Below, piece after piece: positions 1 to 7,781 of a stretch of 34,929 nucleotides of DNA. The stretch spans positions 1 through 34,929 of the forward strand of contig JAFGFY010000007.1 of the NCBI GenBank assembly GCA_016930795.1. Direction: 5' to 3'. This stretch comes from Deltaproteobacteria bacterium. GTDB lineage: Bacteria > Desulfobacterota > DSM-4660 > Desulfatiglandales > HGW-15. The translations under genes and the position numbers were made by a program. Below the pieces are notes generated by a model. It was not told the DNA's origin. It saw only the letters and a program-made list of their open reading frames with translations, and made no database searches. Within the stretch, counting starts at the first letter, position 1. Each line of letters starts with the position of its first letter.

Positions 1-121
1 AACGTGCCATGAATCCGCGAACTTCAGCTCCTGTGATAGCGACTACCGTGAGTGTTATCAGCAATGTGGAGGGTTGGTCGAGGTGATGGAATAATAGGGG
101 CGTAAGTGGGAACAACAACAT
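1..121 (-). CDS. Possible N-terminus of a membrane protein, cut by window edge
   Basis: A minus-strand frame opens with ATG at 121 and stays open for 40 codons to the left window edge. The peptide begins MLLFPLTPLLFHH and contains a hydrophobic run (TLLITLTVVAIT) consistent with a membrane segment. There is no good Shine-Dalgarno sequence before the ATG and no family can be recognised from so little. It may be the start of an integral membrane protein whose body lies outside the window, or a chance open frame. Confidence 0.25.
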   Translation of the reverse strand, partial: MLLFPLTPLLFHHLDQPSTLLITLTVVAITGAEVRGFMAR

Positions 122-250
122 CTTTGGTTAATATAGTCAAAACATTGATCATTAGGCTAGCATGAGTTGGGTTGGCAAAGGCCTAAATACAGACTCAGAA
201 AGACATCTCTCCTTCTTAGCGCCATCTTTTTGGATTGTATACGCCGGACG

Positions 251-676
251 TTAGTACTTTGCCAGTTTGGGATCGTGCATTCTATAATGGGCGATGCGAA
301 TACGATTTATTTTGTCGTTTTCCAGATCGTAGAGCACCCAGTTTGTCATAATTTTGACTTCGCCCTTTTTCATTGGCCGGCCCAGGACTGATGGATGGTC
401 CTTAAAGCAGTGGAATTCAACATATAAGTCGGCAAAGATCTCATTACCTTGTGCCATAAAGACTCCTAACTCCAGGACCTCTCTCACGTGTTGGTGCAAC
501 TCCCTGTAGGCATCAATGAATTCCTGGCGGCCTTGCATTGTGGCGGCCGGCGCCCCCGGCAATCCCCAGTCGCTGAAGAACTCCACGGTAAGGTCTGGAG
601 AAAAGTAGCTTGCCAGGGCATCGTATCTTCTGTTGTTGAAGTGGTCGATGTATTCCAAATATTGCTCTTTATTCAT
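251..676 (-). CDS. SnoaL/NTF2-like protein, 141 aa
   Basis: This is a small cone-shaped-barrel protein of the SnoaL/NTF2-like superfamily. The sequence opens with the usual helix (residues about 4-22, with a RYDALASYFSPD motif), followed by a PAATMQGRQEF segment typical of ester-cyclase-like members, then alternating strands ending in RIRIAHYRMHD. Members are either small enzymes (polyketide cyclases, isomerases, dehydratases) or ligand-binding proteins, and the substrate cannot be told here. The ATG at 676 is preceded by a strong GGGAGG six bases upstream. The gene is divergent from a second, longer SnoaL-like gene at 947, so the two may share a regulatory region and act on related substrates (inference). 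Length is normal for a single domain. Confidence 0.75.
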   Translation of the reverse strand: MNKEQYLEYIDHFNNRRYDALASYFSPDLTVEFFSDWGLPGAPAATMQGRQEFIDAYRELHQHVREVLELGVFMAQGNEIFADLYVEFHCFKDHPSVLGRPMKKGEVKIMTNWVLYDLENDKINRIRIAHYRMHDPKLAKY

Positions 677-946
677 TACGCTACCTCCCAGTTTTTTATA
701 GTGTGATATGATTTAGGGTAACAGAGTCCTCCTTGCAGCATTATGGGCATGAGGGGTTAGGGTAATGGTCATGACGCAGTGATAAGAACATACTTTTCAA
801 AACAAGGAGTATAGGGATTGAATCCTTTTGTGTCAAGCCAATTAGGTCTAATCGCTTATGCTATGGACCATTCTTTTAAAAACGAGGAATGAACTCTTTT
901 TTTAGCTCGGTTCTTTGATCCTGTTTCATGAGAGGGGGTAATTGAA
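677..946. promoter_or_regulatory. Divergent intergenic region with direct repeat TTAGGGTAA
   Basis: This stretch separates the two divergent SnoaL-like genes and must hold both promoters. The 9-mer TTAGGGTAA occurs twice in the same orientation, at 713-721 and 757-765, 44 bases apart, about four helical turns. That spacing would suit two copies of a regulator binding on one face of the DNA, but two 9-mers can also arise by chance. No convincing -35/-10 pair was identified. Confidence 0.25.
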
Positions 947-1624
947 ATGGCAATGACTCTAGAAGAACTGGAAATCACGGTAAAGCATCTTGAGGCCGAA
1001 ACAAAACAGCTTAGAGAACAGGTGGCTGAGAATGCTTTTGCTAAGGATTATGTCCAGATATGGAAGCTGATGTCCATATATTCACATCTGTATTATCTCG
1101 GCAGGTATTCTGAAGTCCCCGGCCTCTTTGCCCAGAAGACAGAAGGCGTAACCATGGAGATAGAAGACAGCGGTGTCTATGAGGGTGTGAATAGCATTAA
1201 AAGATTCTGGACCGAGGTCTTTGACGTGGAAAGGATGCAAAGAACACCCGGATGGCTCGCGGTTCACATGACGGTCAACCCCGTTATTGAGATCAATAAG
1301 AAAGGCACCGAGGCCAGGGGGATATGGCATTCCCATGGATTCGTATCCATGGTGAGGGATGATGGGTATTTGCAGACTCTCTGTATGGGCAAATATATCG
1401 TTGATTATATCAAAGAAGATGGTCAATGGAAATTTTATCATTTTTCATATCGGATCGCTTTCATGTGCCCGTATGAGAAAGGCTGGGTGGAAGAGCCTAT
1501 AACCGCCGCCATAGGGGATAATCCTGCCAACAGGCCGGATAAACCGACTACTTATCATGTTCCATACAGCCGTTACCGGATCAACACATTCGAGCCAGGA
1601 CCCTTTGAACCCTATGATAACTAG
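947..1624 (+). CDS. SnoaL-like domain protein with N-terminal coiled coil, 225 aa
   Basis: The first 30 residues (EELEITVKHLEAETKQLREQ) form a heptad-like coiled coil, often used for oligomerisation. Residues about 35-170 resemble the larger SnoaL-like fold found in dehydratase/hydratase-like proteins of aromatic and steroid catabolism: a helix with IWKLMSIYSHLYYLGRY, a GVYEGVNSIKRFW segment, a HMTVNPVIEI strand and a C-terminal W-K-F-Y-H-F strand. A proline-rich tail follows (about 175-225). The ATG follows AGAGGGGGT with seven bases between. The gene converges on the nitroreductase gene, with 72 bases between the stop codons. Whether it is an enzyme or a binding protein cannot be decided from sequence. 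Confidence 0.75.
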   Translation: MAMTLEELEITVKHLEAETKQLREQVAENAFAKDYVQIWKLMSIYSHLYYLGRYSEVPGLFAQKTEGVTMEIEDSGVYEGVNSIKRFWTEVFDVERMQRTPGWLAVHMTVNPVIEINKKGTEARGIWHSHGFVSMVRDDGYLQTLCMGKYIVDYIKEDGQWKFYHFSYRIAFMCPYEKGWVEEPITAAIGDNPANRPDKPTTYHVPYSRYRINTFEPGPFEPYDN

Positions 1625-1696
1625 AATGGCGATGATTCCAGATCCGACTCTCACTATGCTGCACTCGGTATGCCCATTCTCGATGGTCTTTAAGGC

Positions 1697-2566
1697 TTAT
1701 TCCCATCTTACTGCCGTTGGCTTTCTGTCGACAGTGCGGAGGAATTTAAACTTGGGGTAACCCAAAACAATTACACTATACACTCCATGTCCTTTAGGAA
1801 GGTTCAGTTCCTCCATGACGCGGGGGGACTCATTGGCAGCGGCTTCAAAGATCCCAATATAGGTATACTCCAATCCAATTGTTCGAGCCAGTAATCCCAT
1901 GGTCGTGGATGCTATCACGCAGTTATCCTTTTGACTTCTTCCTTCTTTGCTGGAATGAAAGACCATCACAGCCGGAGCTCGGTAAAATACAGGATCATTC
2001 CCCATTTCTCTGCTTTGTTTCATTATCTCTCCGTATCGTTCTATCATTTCCATCACTGCCAGCTCTTCCGGTGTTCCCTTGCCTTCCGACTTTAGTTCCT
2101 GGAGTCTTCTCGCGGACTCTTCGCCGTCGTCAGCCATAAAGTCAACAGCGAGGTTGGAAAGTTTTTCCATTTTTTTGACATCTTGTATGACAACAACTTC
2201 CACACTCTGACTGTTGCTGCCGGTGGGTGAGTAGCGAACAATATCGATCAGTCTATCCATATCTTCTTTGGGGATGCCCTGCTCCTTGAAATGCCTGTGG
2301 GATCTCCGCTGTCTGAGGAATTCAAAAAAATCGTCGGGAGTAATCAGTTTATCTCTGCTGATGTCAATGAAGTTATTCATATCCATCATGTGATGTTCAA
2401 TGGCTCCTGAAGAGCAGATAGATACACAATGTCCGCATAAAGAGCAGCAATTTTCATCGGCACGGACCACGACAGTCTCGTCCTCCAAAAAGAAACACCT
2501 TCGGCACACTTCAAGACATTTACGGCAGTTGTTACACTTATCGTAATCAATAGAAACCCAACTCAT
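1697..2566 (-). CDS. Ferredoxin-nitroreductase fusion
   Basis: The N-terminal ~60 residues hold two CxxCxxCxxxC motifs (CNNCRKCLEVC and CSLCGHCVSIC), i.e. two [4Fe-4S] clusters of the bacterial ferredoxin type. The rest is an FMN-dependent nitroreductase domain beginning RRSHRHFKEQ, with the FMN-contacting RxSxRxF and PTGSNSQ segments. Such fusions pass electrons from reduced ferredoxin-like clusters to FMN and reduce an unknown oxidised substrate in the cytoplasm. The frame is open up to a TTG at 2581, but AAGGAGG (complement of 2572-2578) overlaps that TTG, so the real start is the ATG at 2566, five bases after GGAGG, or less likely the adjacent ATG at 2569. The substrate is unknown; nitro compounds are not implied by the family name. 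Confidence 0.88.
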   Translation of the reverse strand: MSWVSIDYDKCNNCRKCLEVCRRCFFLEDETVVVRADENCCSLCGHCVSICSSGAIEHHMMDMNNFIDISRDKLITPDDFFEFLRQRRSHRHFKEQGIPKEDMDRLIDIVRYSPTGSNSQSVEVVVIQDVKKMEKLSNLAVDFMADDGEESARRLQELKSEGKGTPEELAVMEMIERYGEIMKQSREMGNDPVFYRAPAVMVFHSSKEGRSQKDNCVIASTTMGLLARTIGLEYTYIGIFEAAANESPRVMEELNLPKGHGVYSVIVLGYPKFKFLRTVDRKPTAVRWE

Positions 2567-2691
2567 CATATCCTCCTTCAAACCTCCAGTAGTTTTCTTA
2601 GCCCATGCCCCCTTTGAATCTGTGCAGTAGGTACTTCTTATTCAAGATAATTCTGAGACACAACGCTAGTCTGACATAGCATTTGGAAAAG

Positions 2692-2853
2692 TCAATCCCC
2701 ATAATCCCCTCCGCCGGGTGTTTCAATCCTCAGAATATCTCCCTTTCGAAGCAGCTCGTTAATCTTTCCAGGAAATTCTAGCTTTTTCCCAACAGCAGGC
2801 GTCCTCACATTATCGGGAAGAAACTGCATCACCTTTTTGTCTGTCTTACCTGA
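2692..2853 (-). pseudogene. Remnant: C-terminus of hydantoinase B/oxoprolinase (HyuB)
   Basis: Reading the minus strand from 2853 gives about 53 open codons that end PGGGDYGD followed by TGA at 2694-2692. The segment KGDILRIETPGGGDYGD is the characteristic C-terminus of hydantoinase B / N-methylhydantoinase / acetone carboxylase-type beta subunits, proteins normally of 500 or more residues. Everything upstream is gone: an in-frame TGA lies at 2856-2854, and the radical SAM gene stop is at 2860-2862. No Shine-Dalgarno precedes it. It is therefore the stump of a deleted gene, showing that a deletion or rearrangement joined the radical SAM gene to the hydantoinase tail. Recognition rests on the motif alone. 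Confidence 0.75.
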
Positions 2854-2859
2854 TCATCA

Positions 2860-4182
2860 TCACTTCTCCTTGCATACCAGTCGTTTTTCTTTCTGCCGAA
2901 CCGGCTGGTTGAAATAACCCAGTCTCAAATTCGGGAACTCTTGTTTCAGCATTTCTGCCATCTTCTTCATGCCTACAGTCGGTGAATCGGTTTTCGGCAT
3001 ACGATCCAGGTAGAGGGAAGGGTCTATGTTGAGGTTCTTTAGATGGAGAAAGTTGACGCCTGTCTTTTCTATCAGGTTCCTGAGGGCATCGATTTCATCC
3101 ATCTGATCCGTTATCCCGGGAAAGACCAGGTAGTTCAGCATGGTATAGAGCCCCGAATCCGTTGATAGGGAGATAGAGGAGACCACGTCTTGAAAATCAT
3201 AATTTTTGGGGCGGTAATAGGCTCGATAGAAATCCGGGCGGGCACTATTGAGACTGATACGTATAGAATCCAACCCATTCTCGATGATCTGGCGTACCCT
3301 CTCCGGCCAACTCCCGTTGGTGTTGAGATTGATGGTCCCCATACAGGTCTGTCTTCGAATTTCTTTGATGCTTTGGGCGATCAGCTTGAATTCAGTCAGG
3401 GGCTCGCCCTCGCATCCTTGCCCGAAACTGACGATGGTCTCCGGGCCCCGAGTGAGGTGGTCCACAGCCAACTGAACGATTTCATCTTGGGAAGGCCTGA
3501 AATCGATTCTATGATGAGATGCCGCGCGGGAGAACTCGTTTTCCAAGGAAAGGCATCCGAGACAGTCGGCATTGCATTGCCGGCTGACGGGTAAGGGGGC
3601 CTCCCATCGCCTGAGGAACAGGTTTTTTGCGGCAAAGCAATGATTATGGGTCGCGCAAAGGATAAGGTGTTTAACAAGTTTACCGGCGGATTGGTTTTTT
3701 TGATAGGAGTCTATAGCTGGAATCAGATCTCTGTCATCGTAATTTCTGGGGTCCCACCGGTGATTGTACTCGATACTGAATCCGGCAGCCCAATACCCAT
3801 CATCTCTAAAACCCACGGCGGTATAGGCCCATGTGGGGAGGGTGTAGGTTTTGGGCCCATAATCCACCGCCGGTAACAGGCTTCTCACCAAACCTGGTTC
3901 AAGAAAGGCCGCCACCGCATTACACGAAACGGTCTCACCCTGAACGTCGATTTGCCTTACAACGCTGTGTTCCCCGGTTGAAGGATCAACCCCAATGGGC
4001 GGGCAATCAGGAATAAAGAAGAGCTTGCTGAATTCAGGTACTTTAATGAGGTCCTCATCTTTAACCCTAATGGGCTTTGTCCCTGAGAAGCCCGCCATTC
4101 TGAAGTAGGGGTGCTCAAAGATCCGGCCATCGCCGTCAGCATAGAGCATAAATGGAATGTTTTCCATTTCCAGATAGGTCAT
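2860..4182 (-). CDS. Uncharacterised radical SAM protein with long N-terminal domain
   Basis: The protein has 440 residues. Residues about 1-195 form an N-terminal domain of unknown role containing FFIPDCPPIGVDP and a paired-cysteine segment, LCATHNHC. The radical SAM core starts at about 197 with the cluster motif CNADCLGC (Cys203, Cys207, Cys210; CX3CX2C), then a GEGEPL-like SAM-binding stretch (GQGCEGEPL), the strand INLNTNGS and SIRISLNSA. It should cleave S-adenosylmethionine to a 5'-deoxyadenosyl radical with one [4Fe-4S] cluster; the substrate is unknown. Similar proteins with this N-terminal domain recur, as I recall, in sulfate-reducing deltaproteobacteria without an assigned function. 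The ATG at 4182 has only a weak upstream ribosome site, and an ATG five codons later is an alternative start. A hydantoinase B remnant follows immediately downstream. Confidence 0.85.
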   Translation of the reverse strand: MTYLEMENIPFMLYADGDGRIFEHPYFRMAGFSGTKPIRVKDEDLIKVPEFSKLFFIPDCPPIGVDPSTGEHSVVRQIDVQGETVSCNAVAAFLEPGLVRSLLPAVDYGPKTYTLPTWAYTAVGFRDDGYWAAGFSIEYNHRWDPRNYDDRDLIPAIDSYQKNQSAGKLVKHLILCATHNHCFAAKNLFLRRWEAPLPVSRQCNADCLGCLSLENEFSRAASHHRIDFRPSQDEIVQLAVDHLTRGPETIVSFGQGCEGEPLTEFKLIAQSIKEIRRQTCMGTINLNTNGSWPERVRQIIENGLDSIRISLNSARPDFYRAYYRPKNYDFQDVVSSISLSTDSGLYTMLNYLVFPGITDQMDEIDALRNLIEKTGVNFLHLKNLNIDPSLYLDRMPKTDSPTVGMKKMAEMLKQEFPNLRLGYFNQPVRQKEKRLVCKEK

Positions 4183-4323
4183 TGATTAACCAATCAACAA
4201 ATCATATAAGACTTCCGAACCTTATCAAATTCATCGGTGGGGATCAAAAGGTTTTGTTTTTTTGGGAGGAGTTGTCAGAGTCGTGTTTCGATAGGTGACA
4301 TTAATGAATCGAGTGAGGAATTG

Positions 4324-4634
4324 TGGTTCATCCGGATAATGAGTACGATAAAATAGTAAAACCTTATAACCAGGGAAGGATCATGGTGTCTTTTCAGAGT
4401 GACTGGCGGAAGGCCTTCGTCATTTTAAGATGTTAGAGAATGGGGGACCCCCTGGCCCCGAGCGAATGCGAGGGGAACAGTGGAGGGAGGAGGCTTCACC
4501 TGTCTCTAACATCCTGAAATGACCAGGCCGTGAGACTTGAAATCGATGAAAAGATACCATGATCCTTTCTGGCTTTAAGAACAAATACTGAATATACTCG
4601 CTCTATCAATCGGACTCATTATCCGGATGAGCCA
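4324..4634. repeat. Long nested palindrome (~311 bp), MITE-like or structured element
   Basis: Three pairs of inverted segments are nested in the same order. The outer pair TCATCCGGATAATGAGT at 4328-4344 has its perfect complement at 4614-4630. The middle pair at 4376-4395 and 4548-4567 matches 19 of 20. The inner pair at 4420-4439 and 4503-4522 matches 18 of 20. The whole could fold into one long imperfect hairpin with a G+C-rich loop around 4441-4500. It carries no coding frame and lies between the radical SAM gene and the kinase operon. This is the architecture of a non-autonomous palindromic element or an intergenic repeat family; copy number cannot be judged here. Confidence 0.75.
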
Positions 4635-4746
4635 GAGTTGTCTACCTTTTATTCTTTATGATATATAGTCTATAGTCTAATGGAGTTGACACTTTCATCT
4701 CCGCTTGAAGTCAAAATCCTCTCTGTTAAGAGGTCCGTCTTCGAAT

Positions 4747-6276
4747 ATGGTGCTTTCAAACGAAAATATGGGGCCGAAAGCAAGACCCTTCCAGCTGCTG
4801 AAACACTTTGCCTGGGCCAGCTTCATTGTTTTGGCTGTCTTCAGCTTCCTGTTTTCATTGGTCATCTCCGAAAATGCTATACAGATCCTCAAAGCAAGCT
4901 ATGAAAACAATGTGATCCTTGTGGGTGAAAACCTATGCCGTCAAGTCTATCGGAATTTTGTCTATCCAAAGGTCGTGTTGAGTGGGAGTAGTGTTTCGTT
5001 GAATGACCCGAGTCAAGCTGAATTGATGGATAGAATCGTCCGGAACGCGATCTACGGCTTCAATGTAGATCTGGTCAATGCCTATGATATCACAAAAACT
5101 CAAATAGTCTACAGCACGGATCCGCAACAAATACGTCTGGAAATGCCGCAAAGTCTTGAATACAAAAAGGCTCTTGAGGGGGAGAACTCCTCAATGACTT
5201 TTACTGAAGAAGGTTCTTGGGGGTTTGGTATGGGGGCAAAGGTGGCACTTCGGGTCTATATCCCCTTTAAAAGACCGGCAGATCCAAATCCGACAGAGAG
5301 AGATCCTTTTCAGGATGTTTTTCAGCTCAACCAGGGTCGAATCTATGTCCCGTTCGGAGAATTGGTGGGACCGGACACCAATGAGGAAGCTCCTATTCTA
5401 GGTGTTTTCGAGTTAAATCAGGATATGAGCGAACAGAATGATTCCATTGTAAGGTTTCAAGTCTTTGTGTTCGGCCTGTCCGTCTTGATTATGGGTCTTA
5501 TATTTCTATCGCTTCTCTTGATCGTTCATAAGGCCCAGGGCATGATTGAGCGGAGAGCCAAAGAGCGATATGAACTTGTGGCTCAAATACATCAGGCCGA
5601 GCGTTTGGCTGCCCTGGGAGAGATGGTCGCGTCCGTATCTCACGAGATCAAGAATCCCTTGGGGATCATTCGGAGCACCTCTGAATTATTGGGTGAAATG
5701 CCGGAGGCAGACGAACACCACAAGCGTCTTGCGAGGGTGATCACAGAAGAGTCGACCCGATTGAATCAAATCGTTACGGAATTCCTTGATTTCGCACGTC
5801 CCGAAATCCCAAGCCCACACGACTGTTATTTAGAGGAGATTATCGGGGGGCTCATCTCTTTCATGCGACCTGAACTTGACAAGAGGGGCATCGAGGTAAA
5901 TCATGATCTGAATGGCAGATCCTTGAAACTCCTCGCGGATCAGGGACTTCTCTATCGCGCCTTCCTAAACATCTTGATAAACGCCATGGAGTCCATGGAG
6001 GATGGGGGCGGAATAGCCATTAGAGTTGAAAAAGAAAGGGAGTCTTATTGCATAGTATTCGAGGATACCGGCTGTGGTATCAGTGAAGAAAATGCGGACA
6101 ACGTGTTAAAGCCTTTTTTTACAACTAAGAACAAGGGAAGCGGGCTTGGTCTTTCCATTGTGAAGAAGATTGTCGAGGCACATAGCGGGACGGTCGATAT
6201 ACAAAGCAGAGAGGGAGAGGGGACGAAGATCATGGTCCGCTTACCGCACACGGAAGGTCGGGCCTTCGGCAGCTAG
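4747..6276 (+). CDS. Membrane sensor histidine kinase 1 (NtrB/ZraS-like)
   Basis: This is a two-transmembrane sensor kinase of about 509 residues. TM1 is at about 17-40, followed by a ~195-residue extracytoplasmic sensor region, TM2 at about 238-260, a HisKA domain with SHEIKNPLG (phospho-His about 299), then a catalytic ATPase domain with N box NILINAMES, G1 DTGCGIS and G2 GSGLGLSIVKKI. The frame is open back to a TTG at 4705, but the ATG at 4747 aligns exactly with the first residue of the paralogue at 6305, so I chose it. Compared with that paralogue it carries about 30 extra residues in the sensor domain (around 176-210). It probably phosphorylates the NtrC-type regulator at 7782. A weak promoter (TTGTCT, 18 bases, TATATA) lies at 4638-4667, right after the palindrome. 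Confidence 0.92.
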   Translation: MVLSNENMGPKARPFQLLKHFAWASFIVLAVFSFLFSLVISENAIQILKASYENNVILVGENLCRQVYRNFVYPKVVLSGSSVSLNDPSQAELMDRIVRNAIYGFNVDLVNAYDITKTQIVYSTDPQQIRLEMPQSLEYKKALEGENSSMTFTEEGSWGFGMGAKVALRVYIPFKRPADPNPTERDPFQDVFQLNQGRIYVPFGELVGPDTNEEAPILGVFELNQDMSEQNDSIVRFQVFVFGLSVLIMGLIFLSLLLIVHKAQGMIERRAKERYELVAQIHQAERLAALGEMVASVSHEIKNPLGIIRSTSELLGEMPEADEHHKRLARVITEESTRLNQIVTEFLDFARPEIPSPHDCYLEEIIGGLISFMRPELDKRGIEVNHDLNGRSLKLLADQGLLYRAFLNILINAMESMEDGGGIAIRVEKERESYCIVFEDTGCGISEENADNVLKPFFTTKNKGSGLGLSIVKKIVEAHSGTVDIQSREGEGTKIMVRLPHTEGRAFGS

Positions 6277-6304
6277 CGAACGATTCAGTCATTCCTACTA
6301 GAAA

Positions 6305-7741
6305 ATGGCACTGCAAAGTCACGATATGATCCGAGAGGGTAAACAATTCCGGCTGGTCAAGTTCTTTGCCTTGGCCAGTTTTGTTGTGCTGGTGATCTTC
6401 AGTTTCCCTTTCTCAATAGTTATCTCCCAGAAGGGCAAGGACATTCTTCTTAAGAGTTATGAAGATTATGCTCTATGGCTTGGTAGGAACCTGAATTATC
6501 AGGTTCTTGAGTATGTTACGCAACCTCTCTATTCTATTTATGGAGAAGACATCAGGCTGGGAGAGCCAAAAGCCAGAGAATTAATGGATCGCGTTGTTAG
6601 GGATACAATACGAGGTCTGAAGGTAGACGTAGTCAACCTCTACAAGACTACAGAAGGAGAAATCATTTACAGTACTGATCCTAAGCGGATAAGAAGCAAA
6701 CCCATAGAGACTCCGGAATATTGGAAAGCGGTTCAGGGAGAACAATCCTCGAGGCTAAGACCCGAAACGGAGGAGTTTTGGGGATTTTTGGGGATACAAA
6801 GAATAGGGGCCGTCATGAAGATCAGTACCTATATTCCGCATATTTCAGGCTACGATACACTGACCAAAGAAAAACATGTCGCAGGTGTCTTTGAAATCAT
6901 CCTGGATATAACCGAGCAATACAAATCTACTGTAAGGCTTCAGTACAGCATATTCGGTCTCTCCACCCTGATCATGGCGTTTATCTTCGTGGCGCTTCTT
7001 TTCATCGTTAAGAAAGCAGAGGACATTATAGAACAGAGGGCCAGTGAACAACATGAGCTTTCGGAGCAATTGAGCCAGACTGAGCGTCTGGCCGCCTTGG
7101 GGGAGATGGTGGCGGCCGTATCCCATGAGATCAAGAATCCCCTGGGGATTATTCAGAGCACCTCCGAATTGTTGGGTGGGACGCCGGGGGCCAATGACAC
7201 CCGGAAACGCCTTTCAAAAGTCATTTTAGAAGAATCCGTGCGTTTGAACCAGATCGTCACGGAATTCCTTGATTTTTCGCGCCCACAGGCGTTAAATCTT
7301 CGTGAATGTGATTTGAAAGAGATTATCCGTAAGAACCTCTCTTTCATGAAGCCTGAAATGGATAAAAAGGGCATCACAGTAAAGGACAATTTGAACGGAC
7401 GGTCAATAAGACTCATAGCGGACAAGGAGCTTCTCTATTTGGCCATTCTCAATATCCTGCTGAATGCCACGCAGTCCATGGAGGATGGAGGTGCCATAGA
7501 CATCAGAGTGAGCGAGGAAAGGGGACATTATCGAATAGAGATTGAAGACATGGGTTCTGGAATCAGTGGAGAAAATATGAAAAGGGTATTCGATCCTTTC
7601 TTTACTACGAAGGAAAAGGGAAGCGGCCTTGGTCTTCCCATTGTGAAGAAGATTATTGAGGGGCATAGGGGGACGATCGGCATTCAAAGCAGGGAAAGGG
7701 AAGGAACCAAGGTGGAGATTCGGCTGCCGCGCATGAAATAG
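6305..7741 (+). CDS. Membrane sensor histidine kinase 2, paralogue of kinase 1
   Basis: This 478-residue kinase has the same plan and is clearly homologous along its whole length to the gene before it. TM1 is at about 18-40, an extracytoplasmic sensor region runs from 41 to about 212, TM2 is at about 215-236, HisKA has SHEIKNPLG with phospho-His274, and the ATPase domain has NILLNATQS, DMGSGIS and GSGLGLPIVKKI. The cytoplasmic parts are nearly interchangeable, while the sensor regions differ and this one lacks the ~30-residue insertion of kinase 1. All catalytic motifs are intact in both. It starts 28 bases after kinase 1 with a poor ribosome site, which suggests translation linked to the upstream gene. 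The two kinases most likely feed the single response regulator downstream, each with its own signal (inference). Confidence 0.92.
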   Translation: MALQSHDMIREGKQFRLVKFFALASFVVLVIFSFPFSIVISQKGKDILLKSYEDYALWLGRNLNYQVLEYVTQPLYSIYGEDIRLGEPKARELMDRVVRDTIRGLKVDVVNLYKTTEGEIIYSTDPKRIRSKPIETPEYWKAVQGEQSSRLRPETEEFWGFLGIQRIGAVMKISTYIPHISGYDTLTKEKHVAGVFEIILDITEQYKSTVRLQYSIFGLSTLIMAFIFVALLFIVKKAEDIIEQRASEQHELSEQLSQTERLAALGEMVAAVSHEIKNPLGIIQSTSELLGGTPGANDTRKRLSKVILEESVRLNQIVTEFLDFSRPQALNLRECDLKEIIRKNLSFMKPEMDKKGITVKDNLNGRSIRLIADKELLYLAILNILLNATQSMEDGGAIDIRVSEERGHYRIEIEDMGSGISGENMKRVFDPFFTTKEKGSGLGLPIVKKIIEGHRGTIGIQSREREGTKVEIRLPRMK

Positions 7742-7781
7742 TGACTTCGATGTCTCACAGGAATAGAGACATAGGATTATT

